Notes under the pieces: model-generated | What the model saw: the letters and a program-made list of their open reading frames with translations, nothing else | What the model was told of the DNA's origin: nothing | Database searches by the model: none | NCBI RefSeq assembly: GCF_000026045.1 | Contig: NC_007426.1 | Location: 310,001 to 374,000, forward strand | DNA length: 64,000 nt | Source: Natronomonas pharaonis DSM 2160 | GTDB lineage: Archaea; Halobacteriota; Halobacteria; Halobacteriales; Haloarculaceae | Direction: 5' to 3' | Part shown: one piece after another, positions 32,990 to 42,251 of the stretch | Layout of the letters: each line of letters starts with the position of its first letter | How positions within the stretch are numbered: position 1 is the first letter of the stretch | Position numbers and translations under genes: made by a program

Positions 32990-34827
32990 TGTCCGACGAC
33001 AGCATCGCCGTCGTCGACCTTGACCGCTGCCAGCCCGACCGGTGCAACTACGAGTGTGTGAACTTCTGTCCCCCCAACCGGACGGGCGAGGAGTGTATCA
33101 TCACGCGCGAGGAGCGCTACGAGGACGACGACCACTACGCCGGCGGCGCCGACCAGGTCTCTATCTCCGAGGAACTGTGTCTCGGCGAGAGCTGTGGCAT
33201 CTGCGTCGAAAAGTGTCCGTTCGACGCCATCGAGATTATCAACCTGCCACAGGAACTCGACGAGAACCCGACCCACCGCTACGGCGCAAACAGCTTCGCC
33301 CTCTACGGGCTGCCGGCCCCACAGGAAGGGCGGGTCACCGGAATTCTCGGGCCGAACGGCATCGGGAAGACGACCGCCGTCCACATCCTCGCCGACGAAA
33401 TCACGCCGAACCTCGGCCGCTTCGACGACGAACCCGACTGGGAGGCGGTCCTGGAGGCGTATCGCGGAACCGCCCTTCAGGGGTATCTGGATGACCTCGT
33501 CGACGGCGACATGACCGTCGCGCGCAAGCCACAGTACGTCGACCGTATCCCCGAAAGCTTCGACGGGAAGACCCGAGAGCTTCTTGACGGCGTCGACGAG
33601 CGCGGTGTCGCCGACGAACTCGTCGAGCGGCTCGAAATCGAGGCCGTCATCGACCAGCCCATCGACACCCTCTCGGGCGGTGAACTCCAACGGGTCGCGC
33701 TGGCGGCGACGTTGGTCCGGGATGCGGATTTTTACTTCCTCGACGAGATTACACCGTATCTCGACATCGGCCAGCGGGTGACCGCCGCCAGGCTGATTCA
33801 GGAACTCTCCGAGGACGACCGCTCGATGCTCGTCGTCGAACACGACCTCGCGGTGCTCGATTTGCTTGCCGACGCCCTGCACGTCGCGTACGGTGAACCG
33901 GGGGTTTTCGGCGTCGTGACGCCGCCCAAATCCACGAAGTCGGGTATCAACGAGTATCTCAAAGGCTACCTCGAAAACGAGAATATGCGTATCCGCCCGG
34001 AGGCCATCGAGTTCGAGGAACACGCACCCCGAACCGAGTCCTTCGGCGAGACGCTCGTCGAGTACCCCGACCTGACGAAATCCTACGGCGACGGCGAGTT
34101 TACCCTCGATGTCGAGGGGGGCCAAATCCAGAACAACGAGGTGCTCGGTATCGTCGGCCCCAACGGCATCGGTAAATCGACGTTCGCGAAACTGCTCGCC
34201 GGTCGCCTCGACCCCGACAGCGGGAGTTTCGATGCCGACCTCGACATCTCGTATAAGCCACAGTACGTCGAAATCGACCAGCCGATGCGGGTCGATGCCT
34301 TCCTGCGGTCGATTACTGACGACTTCGGCAGCTCCTACTGGAACACCGAAATCGCCCAGCCGCTCCAGCTCGACCGCATCATGGAGCAGGACCTCACCGA
34401 CCTCTCCGGCGGCGAGCGCCAGCGGGTTGCTATCGCGGCCTGTCTCTCCAAGGAGGCCGACATCTATCTGCTCGATGAGCCGTCGGCCCACCTCGACGTC
34501 GAACAGCGGGTGCTGGCGACGCGGGCCATCCGCCGCTACACCGAGACACACGACAAGACGGCGATGGTCATCGACCACGACATCTACATGATTGACCTGC
34601 TCGCCGACCGACTGCAGGTCTTCGAGGGCACGCCCGCCGAGCACGGCCGTGCCGGCTCGCCGGTCGGCATGCGCGAGGGAATGAACACGTTCCTCTCGAA
34701 TCTCGATGTCACCTTCCGCCGCGACGAACGAACCGGGCGGCCCCGCATCAACAAGCCCGGCTCGCAGAAGGACCGCGAGCAAAAAAAGCAGGGCGAATAC
34801 TACTACGCGCCGGCCGAAAACCAGTAG
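32989..34827 (+). CDS. ABCE1/Rli1 ribosome-recycling ATPase
   Basis: 612 residues. An N-terminal pair of [4Fe-4S] clusters (CQPDRCNYECVNFCP, then CLGESCGICVEKCPF) precedes two ABC ATPase domains. Walker A motifs are GPNGIGKTT and GPNGIGKST, signatures LSGGELQRVA and LSGGERQRVA, Walker B FLDEITPYLD and LLDEPSAHLD. It splits post-termination 70S ribosomes. The ATG at 32989 is preferred over an upstream in-frame start because it overlaps the stop of the EMC6-like gene. Confidence 0.97.
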   Translation: MSDDSIAVVDLDRCQPDRCNYECVNFCPPNRTGEECIITREERYEDDDHYAGGADQVSISEELCLGESCGICVEKCPFDAIEIINLPQELDENPTHRYGANSFALYGLPAPQEGRVTGILGPNGIGKTTAVHILADEITPNLGRFDDEPDWEAVLEAYRGTALQGYLDDLVDGDMTVARKPQYVDRIPESFDGKTRELLDGVDERGVADELVERLEIEAVIDQPIDTLSGGELQRVALAATLVRDADFYFLDEITPYLDIGQRVTAARLIQELSEDDRSMLVVEHDLAVLDLLADALHVAYGEPGVFGVVTPPKSTKSGINEYLKGYLENENMRIRPEAIEFEEHAPRTESFGETLVEYPDLTKSYGDGEFTLDVEGGQIQNNEVLGIVGPNGIGKSTFAKLLAGRLDPDSGSFDADLDISYKPQYVEIDQPMRVDAFLRSITDDFGSSYWNTEIAQPLQLDRIMEQDLTDLSGGERQRVAIAACLSKEADIYLLDEPSAHLDVEQRVLATRAIRRYTETHDKTAMVIDHDIYMIDLLADRLQVFEGTPAEHGRAGSPVGMREGMNTFLSNLDVTFRRDERTGRPRINKPGSQKDREQKKQGEYYYAPAENQ

Positions 34828-34887
34828 CGCCGACGTTCGGTCCACCAGTCGGACTGTTTAACTCGATTGCTCCCCGACCGTACGACG

Positions 34888-35406
34888 ATGGCGAACTCCA
34901 ACGCCAAGGGCGACCGCAGAGAGCGGGAACTCGTCACGAAACTCGACGAGGCCGGGTTCGCGGTCATGCGAGCGCCCGCTTCCGGCAGCGCGACCGACCG
35001 CGAACTGCCGGACGTGCTCGCCGGCGACGGCGAGACGTTCTACGCTGTCGAGGCGAAATCCTCCGCCGGCGACCCGATTTATCTCTCCGGCGAAGAAATC
35101 GAGGCGCTGGTGTACTTCGCCCGGAACTTCGGAGCGAAACCCCGTGTCGGCGTCCGATTCGACCGCGAGGACTGGTACTTCTTCCATCCTGGCGACCTCT
35201 ATGAGACCGACGGCGGTAACTACCGGGTCAAAAAAGAGACGGCGCTGGCGGATGGCACTGATTTCGCGGAGTTCACCGGCCAGTCGGAGAAGGTGACGCT
35301 CGACGAAATCGCCGTCGGCTCCGATGTCGACGAGACGACCCGCGAGGTGCTCGGTGCGGTCGAGCGAGGAGACCTGTCGGCTGACGACGCCGCTGAAATG
35401 CTGTAG
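34888..35406 (+). CDS. hjc: Holliday junction resolvase Hjc
   Basis: 172 residues, archaeal four-way-junction endonuclease of the PD-(D/E)XK fold. Active-site residues: Glu near 12-14 (RRERELV), Asp42 (LPDVLA), Glu55 and Lys57 (VEAKSS). The first 110 residues make the nuclease; the rest is a haloarchaeal acidic extension. A TATA-like GTTTAAC lies about 29 nt before the ATG at 34888, indicating a leaderless transcript. Confidence 0.93.
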   Translation: MANSNAKGDRRERELVTKLDEAGFAVMRAPASGSATDRELPDVLAGDGETFYAVEAKSSAGDPIYLSGEEIEALVYFARNFGAKPRVGVRFDREDWYFFHPGDLYETDGGNYRVKKETALADGTDFAEFTGQSEKVTLDEIAVGSDVDETTREVLGAVERGDLSADDAAEML

Positions 35407-35492
35407 CGCGGCACTGTGGCGCGCGCTGTGTGTCCGTTTCGAGCGGTGAGTTACTGATACCCACCAAGACAGCGGCCGTCGTCAGCACCGGT

Positions 35493-35897
35493 ATGAGCGG
35501 GCCAGCGGTACTCCTCGTCGAGGACAGCGGCTTCATGGCGAGCCACGTCTCGGGGACGCTCGAAGCCGCCCACGGCATGGATGTTCGTGTCGCCGAGACG
35601 GCGGCGGAGGCGCGTCAACGACTCCGGGACAACGATATCGACTGCCTCGTCGTCAACACACAGTTGCCCGACGAGAACGGCGTCGAATTCGTCAGGTCGA
35701 TACAGCAAAGCGCCGACCTCCCGTCGATGCCATCGTTGCTCTTTACCGGCGAGTTTCTCGAAGACGTCGCGGCGGAGGCGTTCGACGCCGGCGTCGTCGA
35801 TGTCGTCAGCAAAGAACACCATGCCGGCGACTCGATGGTCGTCTTTGCGAACCGAATCAAGGTTGCAATCGACGCCTTCGAACAGCGGCTGGAATGA
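35493..35897 (+). CDS. Receiver-domain protein lacking the phosphoacceptor Asp
   Basis: 134 residues, a single receiver fold: acidic pair Glu10-Asp11 (LLVEDSG), beta-3 with CLVVNTQLPDENG, FTGEF and VSKEHH with the conserved Lys. The phosphoacceptor position, normally Asp, is Asn55. It therefore cannot be phosphorylated in the usual way and may act as a constitutive or partner-binding module. No output domain is fused. ATG at 35493 chosen for the domain start. Confidence 0.82.
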   Translation: MSGPAVLLVEDSGFMASHVSGTLEAAHGMDVRVAETAAEARQRLRDNDIDCLVVNTQLPDENGVEFVRSIQQSADLPSMPSLLFTGEFLEDVAAEAFDAGVVDVVSKEHHAGDSMVVFANRIKVAIDAFEQRLE

Positions 35898-35953
35898 GCT
35901 CCTGACGGCGCGCCTTCGAAGCGCTTTTGGCCGCCACCGACACATCCCACGGT

Positions 35954-36151
35954 ATGGACCGTGATGCCGTCGCCGAAGCCATCGTCGCGTTCGTCGGTGC
36001 CGGAACGCTTGCCGGTCTCATCATCTGGGTCGGCACCGCCTACACTGACGGGGTGCTCACGGAGGACGGCGGCCTCGCGCTTGTCGGCGCTATCGCGTTC
36101 TTCATCGTCTTCATGTCGCTCCTCGGCGTTGGGCTCTCCCGGCGCTACTGA
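35954..36151 (+). CDS. Small two-helix membrane protein
   Basis: 65 residues, MDRDAVAEAI start at 35954, two hydrophobic helices (about 9-28 and 38-60) and an Arg-rich C-terminus (GLSRRY) that should stay cytoplasmic. It looks like a conserved haloarchaeal family of unknown function. The stop overlaps the convergent priL end by 7 nt. Confidence 0.7.
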   Translation: MDRDAVAEAIVAFVGAGTLAGLIIWVGTAYTDGVLTEDGGLALVGAIAFFIVFMSLLGVGLSRRY

Positions 36152-37203
36152 GCCCGCCAGTCGGTGAGCTCCTCGGCCGGCTGCTGGTCGAGTTGCCGTT
36201 CATAATACGATAGCGGGTGCTGAATCCGATTGCAGGTCTCATCGGGGTCGACGCAGTCGCCGTACTCGTCTATGACCGTACACGACGGCGGCGTGGCGAC
36301 GACCCCATCGTCGGTTTCGAGCCGCTGTATCCGGTCTCGGACGCGTGCTGCCCGCTCGCCGTCGAAGCTACAGAGCTCGATGACGGCATCCCTGTCGAGG
36401 CCGACGCCGAGCAAAAACGACACGAGTGAAAACGCCGACTCGTCGGGCAGCGACTCGCCGTCGCGCGCCCGCGACAGCAGCGCCCGCATGCACGGTGGGA
36501 ATAGGCCGGGCGTCACCGTCTCGAAGCCGGTCGGCGGGTCGAGGTCCTCGATTTGTCGCCGTATCGCCGCCAGTTCACCGTCCAGCGGCTCGGCGATAAC
36601 ATCCGGCACCGAAAGCGGGAGCCCTTCGGCGACACGCCGGGCGACCGCTTCCCGGAGTAGCGTGTATAGCTCGGGCCGCGAGACGGGGAGCGTTCCCGCC
36701 GAAAGCGGCCGCGTCGCGAGCCGCCACTGCGGGTCATCGAGTCCGGCGGCGAGTTCGAGGTATGCGGTGGCAGCCACGGAAAAACGGCCATCGCCCAGCG
36801 GCTCGACGCGCCCGGCCATATCGAAATCAGCCAGTAGGCGGTCAAGCGTGAGCCGCTGGTCGGCGCTGCTTTTCAGTTCGAGGTCGGCCTCGAAGTCGTC
36901 GACGAACCGCTCTCTGGCGGTCGCGGCCTCGGCGGCGGCGTATTTTTCGACCGCGCCGGGGACATCGAGCAGCGACACGAGCACGCGAGCGACCGGATAG
37001 GAGAGCAGTTCGGCGCGGTCGCTCCAGATACGCGGCTCCTCGGCGGCGACTGTGCCGGAAAGCAGCGCCCGCTCGACGCGCTCGCGACCCCGCTCGACGG
37101 CCGGCCCGCCGTCTGCGACAAGCGCTGCGAGGTCGACATCGGCTGCCTCGACGGCGTCGCGCGCGGCGTCGAGAAACGGATACCGGGCGTGGAGCCGCTC
37201 CAT
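36145..37203 (-). CDS. priL: DNA primase large subunit
   Basis: 352 residues. Regulatory subunit of the archaeal-eukaryotic primase. Four cysteines expected to bind the [4Fe-4S] cluster are present: FPPCMRALLS, then SCTVIDEYGDCVDPDETCNRIQHP. The N-terminus MERLHARYPFLDAARDAVE is typical. The start at 37203 was chosen by that N-terminus; the frame stays open far upstream but reads antisense to the next gene. The catalytic PriS is not in the window. Confidence 0.94.
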   Translation of the reverse strand: MERLHARYPFLDAARDAVEAADVDLAALVADGGPAVERGRERVERALLSGTVAAEEPRIWSDRAELLSYPVARVLVSLLDVPGAVEKYAAAEAATARERFVDDFEADLELKSSADQRLTLDRLLADFDMAGRVEPLGDGRFSVAATAYLELAAGLDDPQWRLATRPLSAGTLPVSRPELYTLLREAVARRVAEGLPLSVPDVIAEPLDGELAAIRRQIEDLDPPTGFETVTPGLFPPCMRALLSRARDGESLPDESAFSLVSFLLGVGLDRDAVIELCSFDGERAARVRDRIQRLETDDGVVATPPSCTVIDEYGDCVDPDETCNRIQHPLSYYERQLDQQPAEELTDWRAQ

Positions 37204-37320
37204 ACCCACCGGTATCGTGCCGCTGCCGATAAACGCACCGACCTGTCGGGTCCCCAGCGGGACGGATAGCGCCCGGGAGCGACACCCCTTTGAGCCGCGG
37301 CCCCGAGCCAACGAACAACC

Positions 37321-37917
37321 GTGCGTCTCAGGTACCGCTGTCCCGGTTGCCGAACCACGAGCAACCTCCATGACCCCAGCTGTGAGTTTGAGGGCACCGA
37401 CCGGACGCACATCGAACGGGCCTACACGGACCTGCTTGCGCCGCTTTCGGCCCGAACCTACGCCGACGAGGACGCGCTCCGCGACGACGTGCCGACCGAC
37501 CGCTGGAGTGGTCTCCACACTGCGGTGCTCCGTCGGCTCAAAAGCGACCAACGAATCGTCGAAGACGACGACGGACGGCTCCGGCTGCTGCCGCCCGACG
37601 AGTACAAGGACCGCGTCTCGCGGCCGACCTTCGAGCCGCTGCAGACCATCTACGAGCAGGGCAGCGTTCCCGGCGCACACGACCACTCCGTGTTTGCGAT
37701 AATCGCCTTCTACGAGATGGTCGGCCTCTCGTGGGAGGAAGCCCGCGAGCAGACCATCGAGTGGCTCCACGACTCGGGGACGTGGAACCGCGGCGGCTTC
37801 GAGGAGGACACCCCCGAGGAGCTCGTCGACTCGAAAAAACACGTCTACGAGGAAGGCTACGGCTGGAAACAAGCGGCTACGGAGGCCAAGGCGGTCATCG
37901 ACCGCCGGCTCCAGTAG
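37321..37917 (+). CDS. Zinc-finger-like conserved haloarchaeal protein
   Basis: 198 residues with a GTG start at 37321. The N-terminus CPGCRTTSNLHDPSCEFE resembles a short zinc knuckle (CxxC and a later Cys plus His). A helical body follows, with a winged-helix-like stretch (LHTAVLRRLKSDQRIVEDDDGRLRLLPPDEY) and a C-terminal helix bundle with WLHDSGTWNRGGFEEDTPEELVDSKKHVYEEGYGW. It may bind nucleic acid. It is divergent from priL by 117 nt. Confidence 0.75.
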   Translation: MRLRYRCPGCRTTSNLHDPSCEFEGTDRTHIERAYTDLLAPLSARTYADEDALRDDVPTDRWSGLHTAVLRRLKSDQRIVEDDDGRLRLLPPDEYKDRVSRPTFEPLQTIYEQGSVPGAHDHSVFAIIAFYEMVGLSWEEAREQTIEWLHDSGTWNRGGFEEDTPEELVDSKKHVYEEGYGWKQAATEAKAVIDRRLQ

Positions 37918-37947
37918 CGCAGCCGCCAAGAGGTGGGAACCGGAGGG

Positions 37948-37956
37948 AAATATTTG
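37948..37956 (+). promoter_or_regulatory. TATA box of the 37982 usp gene
   Basis: AAATATTTG is centred about 30 nt before the ATG at 37982, implying a leaderless mRNA. Confidence 0.6.
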
Positions 37957-37981
37957 TATCCGTCGGGAGTACCCCCGGGTG

Positions 37982-38437
37982 ATGTACGACCGAATCCTGC
38001 TGCCGACAGACATGAGCGCTGGTGTCGACCGTGCCATCGAACACGCCATCGACGCGGCACAGCGGTACGACGCCGAACTGCACGTCCTCTATGTCGTCGA
38101 CACCGATGCCTACAGTTCGTATCCCGGCGACGAGTACGTCCACGAGTTCGAGGGCCTCGAACAGGCGCTCGAACAGGCCGGCGGCGACGCTGTCGAGGAC
38201 ATCGCCGAGGCGGCCGCCGACGCGGACGTCGCCGCCGAGACGACCATCCAGCACGGCGTCCCCCACGAAGAGATTCTCGATTATATCGACGAGAAGGCCA
38301 TCGACCTGACCGTCGTCGGCTCGAAAAACCGTTCCGAGGAGTACCGACGGCTCCTCGGAAGCGTCGCCGAACGCGTCGTCCACATGAGCGAAAAGCCGGT
38401 CACCGTCGTGAAGACGCCTGTCGAGGCCGACGACTGA
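37982..38437 (+). CDS. Universal stress protein (UspA family)
   Basis: 151 residues, MYDRILLPTDMSAGVDRAIEHAID start. The C-terminal region LTVVGSKNRSEEYRRLLGSVAERVVHM keeps the G-spacing only partly (the usual second Gly is Asn-Arg), so ATP binding may be weaker than in the two usp genes near bat. GTG at 37979 is an alternative start one codon earlier. Confidence 0.92.
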   Translation: MYDRILLPTDMSAGVDRAIEHAIDAAQRYDAELHVLYVVDTDAYSSYPGDEYVHEFEGLEQALEQAGGDAVEDIAEAAADADVAAETTIQHGVPHEEILDYIDEKAIDLTVVGSKNRSEEYRRLLGSVAERVVHMSEKPVTVVKTPVEADD

Positions 38438-38506
38438 GACAGTCTGCCACATCGGCTCTGGTCGCCACGACCGCTCTGAGGACAGCAGTGTCGGTCACAA
38501 CACGAC

Positions 38507-38842
38507 TCATTCGCTGTTTTTGAGTCGCTGACGGCGTGTCTCGAACTCCTCGTCGGTCAGGTCACCACGCGCGTATGCTGTCCGAAGCTCCTGCATCGCG
38601 CTGTCGTCGCTGCCGTCAGCGACGAGCAGTCGGTAGCCGCCGTAGCCGAGCGCGATGAGGACGGCGAGGGGAAGAAGCGACCAGAGCCACCACAGCCCGC
38701 CCATACCGGTGCCGTTGCCCCACATACCGCCGTGCATCACTCCGGCCATCGGCATTGCGACCGTCATCATAACGAGTGGGACGGCCAGCACTGCGACGAT
38801 GACGACCAACACAGCGCGGAGCAAGGTATCATTTGTTGCCAT
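38507..38842 (-). CDS. SHOCT-domain membrane protein
   Basis: 111 residues. Two membrane helices (about 9-32 and 46-68) bracket a Met/Gly-rich linker (PMAGVMHGGMWGNGTGMGG). The C-terminal SHOCT motif is LRTAYARGDLTDEEFETRRQRL. SHOCT segments aid oligomerisation. The Met-rich outer loop might bind copper or silver, but this is speculation. A TTATTTAA TATA box lies 24 nt before the ATG at 38842. Confidence 0.88.
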   Translation of the reverse strand: MATNDTLLRAVLVVIVAVLAVPLVMMTVAMPMAGVMHGGMWGNGTGMGGLWWLWSLLPLAVLIALGYGGYRLLVADGSDDSAMQELRTAYARGDLTDEEFETRRQRLKNSE

Positions 38843-38861
38843 ACATAGCTGTTCGCGCGGG

Positions 38862-38869
38862 TTATTTAA
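38862..38869 (-). promoter_or_regulatory. TATA box of the SHOCT gene
   Basis: TTAAATAA on the reverse strand is centred about 24 nt upstream of the ATG at 38842. Confidence 0.5.
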
Positions 38870-38945
38870 CCATTTTTTCGCTTCGATACTGAAGTAAATC
38901 GAGCCGAAACACTCGGATTCGAAACTCCCCGGCTGGCGCTCCGCG

Positions 38946-40664
38946 TCAGTCAGCCAGCGCGTCCAGCCGGAACTCGAAGCCGGCGACAGGCACTTCGAGG
39001 TCGTGCTCGACGAGCACGCGGGGGTGGAGTTCGCCGATAACGCCGGCCGGTTCGCCGTCGATGACGACGGCGGCGGTCCGACCGTCAATAAATGACGGAT
39101 GGTCGGTCGGTGGCGTCTTGATGTCGACGCCGAACGCCGAACCGATAGCCTGTAGCCGCGCCTTCGCGTCTTCGTACGAGGCGTCGGTGCGCGCGACGAC
39201 GCCGGCTACCGAGCGGTGTTCGGCGACGTTGGTCGGTTTGGACTCGTCGACGCCCGCGACGAGACCGATTTCCGCGAGGTCCTGTGGATAGGCGCGGTGG
39301 GTGTTGTTCTCCAGTACCATCAGCAGCGACGGCAGCGCCCACGTCCTGACGACGGTGTAGTCCTCGCTGTACGGCTCGGTAATCGTCGGCGGCTCGCGTG
39401 CGCCGACGGCGTTGTCGTCGGGCGACAGCGACATCCGGTCGAACAGCTCCGTCTCGCTTGTCATATAGAAGTTCAGGAGGTCCTCGAAGCCCAGCCCGAC
39501 GAGCGTGTTCCGGACGGCGTCTTCGAGTCGCGAGCGGTCGTGGCGGCCGCCGACCGTCGACACATCTGGATACTGCGGTTCGAGTTCGTTGAATCCGAAC
39601 GCTCGGCCGACGTCATCCACGATGTCGGCCGGGTGGAGCACGTCCACGCGATAGGCGGGAATCTCCACTTCGTAGGTGAGTTCGCCCTCCGTGTCGGCTT
39701 CGGCATCAAGCCCCGACCGTTCGAGGAGGTCGACGACATCCGTGCCGGCGAGGTCGACACCGAGTGTCGTCTCGATTCGGTCGTGGCTCACCGTCTTCGT
39801 CGTCGTCGAGAGGTCCGGCCGCGTCAGTGTTCGGTCGCCGTAGTCGACCGCGACGGATTCGATGCGGCCACCACGGGCCGAGAGCGCATAGCAGATGATG
39901 GCGAGCATCCGGTCGATGGTCCACTGGTCGGTCCCGGTCAGTTCGATGAACAGGTCGCGGGTCCCGGTATCGACCTCGGTTCGGCTGCCGTTGATGACTG
40001 GCGGGAAGGAGAACAGGCCGATATCGTCGTAGATGGCCGGGAAGCGGTCGAGTCCGTCGACGAGGTGCCCATAGGTCTCGCCGGTCGGGTGGGCATCGAG
40101 CACCTCGGCGGGCGTCCGCTCCGCATCGTCGTCAAGCGGGACGAACCGGTCGCCGTCGGGGTCGACGCCGCGGTAGGTGATGGATTTGGACGGCTTGCCG
40201 TCGCTCCGAGCGCCGCCGCCTTTGAGCATCGTGAGGTCGTGGACGCCGATGGCACCCTTCGCCCGGTTGCGGCCCATCGTCGCGTGGAGCTTCTCCTGTA
40301 GCTGGATGAGCGAGTCCAACTGCGTGTCATCGAGGTCGAGTCCACGAACGACCGCACCGGTCACGTAGGGCCGCGCTTCCGGCACCGACTCGTCGACGGT
40401 GATTGTCCATTCGGCATCGTTGGTCTTCGGCACATCGATGCCCCGGTCGTGGCCGTACTGGTAGCGCAGCGAGCGGGCGATGCCCTCCACAGAGAGCCGG
40501 TCCAGCCGGTCGGGGGCGAACTCGAGTTCGAAGTCGCCGTCGTCGCTTTCGCCCTCGAACTCCAGGCCGAGCGCAAAGAGGTCGTCCTTTAGTTCGTCGT
40601 CGGACTTGTCCTCGATGGCCGCAAGCGAGCGCAGTTCGTCGGGGTCGACTTCGACGACGGGCAT
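38946..40664 (-). CDS. pheT: Phenylalanyl-tRNA synthetase beta subunit
   Basis: 572 residues, archaeal-type PheT. The N-terminal MPVVEVDPDELRSL, B3/B4 editing region (about 100-270) with NGSRTEVDTGTRDLFIELTGTD, and B5 plus class II-like core domain (from about 290, ADIVDDVGRAFGFNELEPQYP) are in order. It lacks the bacterial N-terminal EMAP domain, as expected. Its ATG shares one base with the pheS stop (TAATG). The start is fixed by that overlap. Confidence 0.97.
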   Translation of the reverse strand: MPVVEVDPDELRSLAAIEDKSDDELKDDLFALGLEFEGESDDGDFELEFAPDRLDRLSVEGIARSLRYQYGHDRGIDVPKTNDAEWTITVDESVPEARPYVTGAVVRGLDLDDTQLDSLIQLQEKLHATMGRNRAKGAIGVHDLTMLKGGGARSDGKPSKSITYRGVDPDGDRFVPLDDDAERTPAEVLDAHPTGETYGHLVDGLDRFPAIYDDIGLFSFPPVINGSRTEVDTGTRDLFIELTGTDQWTIDRMLAIICYALSARGGRIESVAVDYGDRTLTRPDLSTTTKTVSHDRIETTLGVDLAGTDVVDLLERSGLDAEADTEGELTYEVEIPAYRVDVLHPADIVDDVGRAFGFNELEPQYPDVSTVGGRHDRSRLEDAVRNTLVGLGFEDLLNFYMTSETELFDRMSLSPDDNAVGAREPPTITEPYSEDYTVVRTWALPSLLMVLENNTHRAYPQDLAEIGLVAGVDESKPTNVAEHRSVAGVVARTDASYEDAKARLQAIGSAFGVDIKTPPTDHPSFIDGRTAAVVIDGEPAGVIGELHPRVLVEHDLEVPVAGFEFRLDALAD

Positions 40665-42178
40665 TATTGGACCACCTCCACGTCCCGCAGCAGCTCAAGG
40701 TCACAGAGCGTCCCGTGTACGTCTCTGATATCCTCGAAGCCGTACATAAGCATCAGGAGTCGCTCCAGTGCCAGCCCCCACGCCATCACGTCACAGTCGA
40801 CGCCGAGCGGCGACAGCACCTCCTCGCGGAAGATACCGGAGTTCCCGATTTCGATGAGCTCGCCGGTCTCGGGGTGTTCGCCGAACAGCTCGAAGCTCGG
40901 CTCGGTGTAGGGGTTGTAGTGCGGCTTGAACTGCAGGTCGGTGATGCCGAACTGCTCGTAGAACTCGGTGAACGTCCCCATCAGGTCCCGGACCGAGAGG
41001 TCTTCGGCCATTACCCACCCTTCAATCTGGTAGAACTCCAGCAGGTGCGTCGGGTCGAGCGTGTCGTTGCGGTAGACCTTCTCGACGCTGAAATACCGCT
41101 GTGGAGGCTCGAGGTCGCCGACGGCGTGGCCCGAGAGATACCGCATCGAGAGCGAGGTGGTGTGGCCCCGGAGCGCGACCGCGCGGGCGAAGTCCTCGTC
41201 CCACGGCGAGTGATAGCCGTCGCCTTCGGAGCCGACGCCGTTTCGGTGGGCGTCCTCGACCCGCTCGACGAGGTCCGCTGGTAGTTCGTCCATCCCCGGC
41301 ACGTCCAGCGCAAAGCGGTCCCAGTGGGTCCGGGCCGGATGGTCCTGCGGCATGAAGAGACAGTCGTTAATCCAGAAGTCGGCGTCGGCGTGGGGGCCTT
41401 CCATCTCCTGAAAGCCCATCCCCACCAACACGTCCTTGACGCGGTTTGCCGTCTGGCGCAGGATATGCTCCTTGCCGCCGTTGACCGGCTCGGCGTCGGC
41501 CTCGACGTTGTATTCTGCGAACTCCACGTCTTCCCACTCCCCGGAGGCGAGCAACTCCGGCGTGACCGCGCCGACCGTCTCGGCGGTTTCGATGCCTTCC
41601 ATCAGTGCCGTCACGCCGTCGTCGGTGAGCGTAACGCTGCGGACGGTCGTCTCTGTCCGCTCGATGAGGCCGCGGGATTCGAGCCGGTCGAGCACCTCGG
41701 CGTCGAGGTAGCCGGCGTTGTCGTTGGCGATGGCGTCCAGCGCCTCGGCCTCGGGGTCGGCGTTCGGGTCGTGGGTCGGGTCAGGGGCGGCGTCGACCTT
41801 GCCGGAGTCGATGTGTCCGTACCCCTTGCGCGCGAAGTTGGAGAGGGCGATATCAACCTCGGGACCATCGAGGGCGGCCGACCCGAGCAGCCGGCCGAGC
41901 TCAACCGGTTCTTCGTCCGCACCGGCGTCGACGGCCGCCCGGTAGAGGCGGACCTCGGGCAGCCCGTCATCGCGGTAGCGGTCGCCCTCTTCGGTGACCG
42001 CCACCTCTTCGGCGACGTGTTCCTCGACGGCGACGAGGCCCTCCGTTTCGAGTTCGAAGGCGGCCCGCGTCACCGCCGCCGGGTCCTCGCCGAGCGCCTC
42101 GGCGAGCTGTGCGACCGTCTTCGTCTCCGTCGCGCTGGCGGCTTCAAGCAGCGCGAGTTGTGTCTCGGGCAGTCTCAT
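40664..42178 (-). CDS. pheS: Phenylalanyl-tRNA synthetase alpha subunit
   Basis: 504 residues from the ATG at 42178, MRLPETQLALLEAASA. N-terminal wHTH DNA-like domains bind tRNA; the catalytic class II core has motif 2 VYRNDTLDPTHLLEFYQIEGW and motif 3 GLALERLLMLMYG. It forms an (alpha-beta)2 enzyme with PheT, which follows in the same operon. A longer reading frame upstream of 42178 does not look like coding sequence. Confidence 0.97.
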   Translation of the reverse strand: MRLPETQLALLEAASATETKTVAQLAEALGEDPAAVTRAAFELETEGLVAVEEHVAEEVAVTEEGDRYRDDGLPEVRLYRAAVDAGADEEPVELGRLLGSAALDGPEVDIALSNFARKGYGHIDSGKVDAAPDPTHDPNADPEAEALDAIANDNAGYLDAEVLDRLESRGLIERTETTVRSVTLTDDGVTALMEGIETAETVGAVTPELLASGEWEDVEFAEYNVEADAEPVNGGKEHILRQTANRVKDVLVGMGFQEMEGPHADADFWINDCLFMPQDHPARTHWDRFALDVPGMDELPADLVERVEDAHRNGVGSEGDGYHSPWDEDFARAVALRGHTTSLSMRYLSGHAVGDLEPPQRYFSVEKVYRNDTLDPTHLLEFYQIEGWVMAEDLSVRDLMGTFTEFYEQFGITDLQFKPHYNPYTEPSFELFGEHPETGELIEIGNSGIFREEVLSPLGVDCDVMAWGLALERLLMLMYGFEDIRDVHGTLCDLELLRDVEVVQ

Positions 42179-42251
42179 TGTGTCGGTGTGTGTAACCGTG
42201 GCTGTTAGCGGTTCCGACTCGGCGGCGCACGGATGCGGCAAATATTGATTC

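Noticed and set aside
32908-34845. A 645-codon open frame opposite ABCE1
   Set aside because: Purely a shadow of ABCE1 codon bias; no start signal and no recognisable domains.
37204-38049. priL with a long N-terminal extension
   Set aside because: The open frame continues upstream but is antisense to the 37321 gene; the typical PriL start is at 37203.
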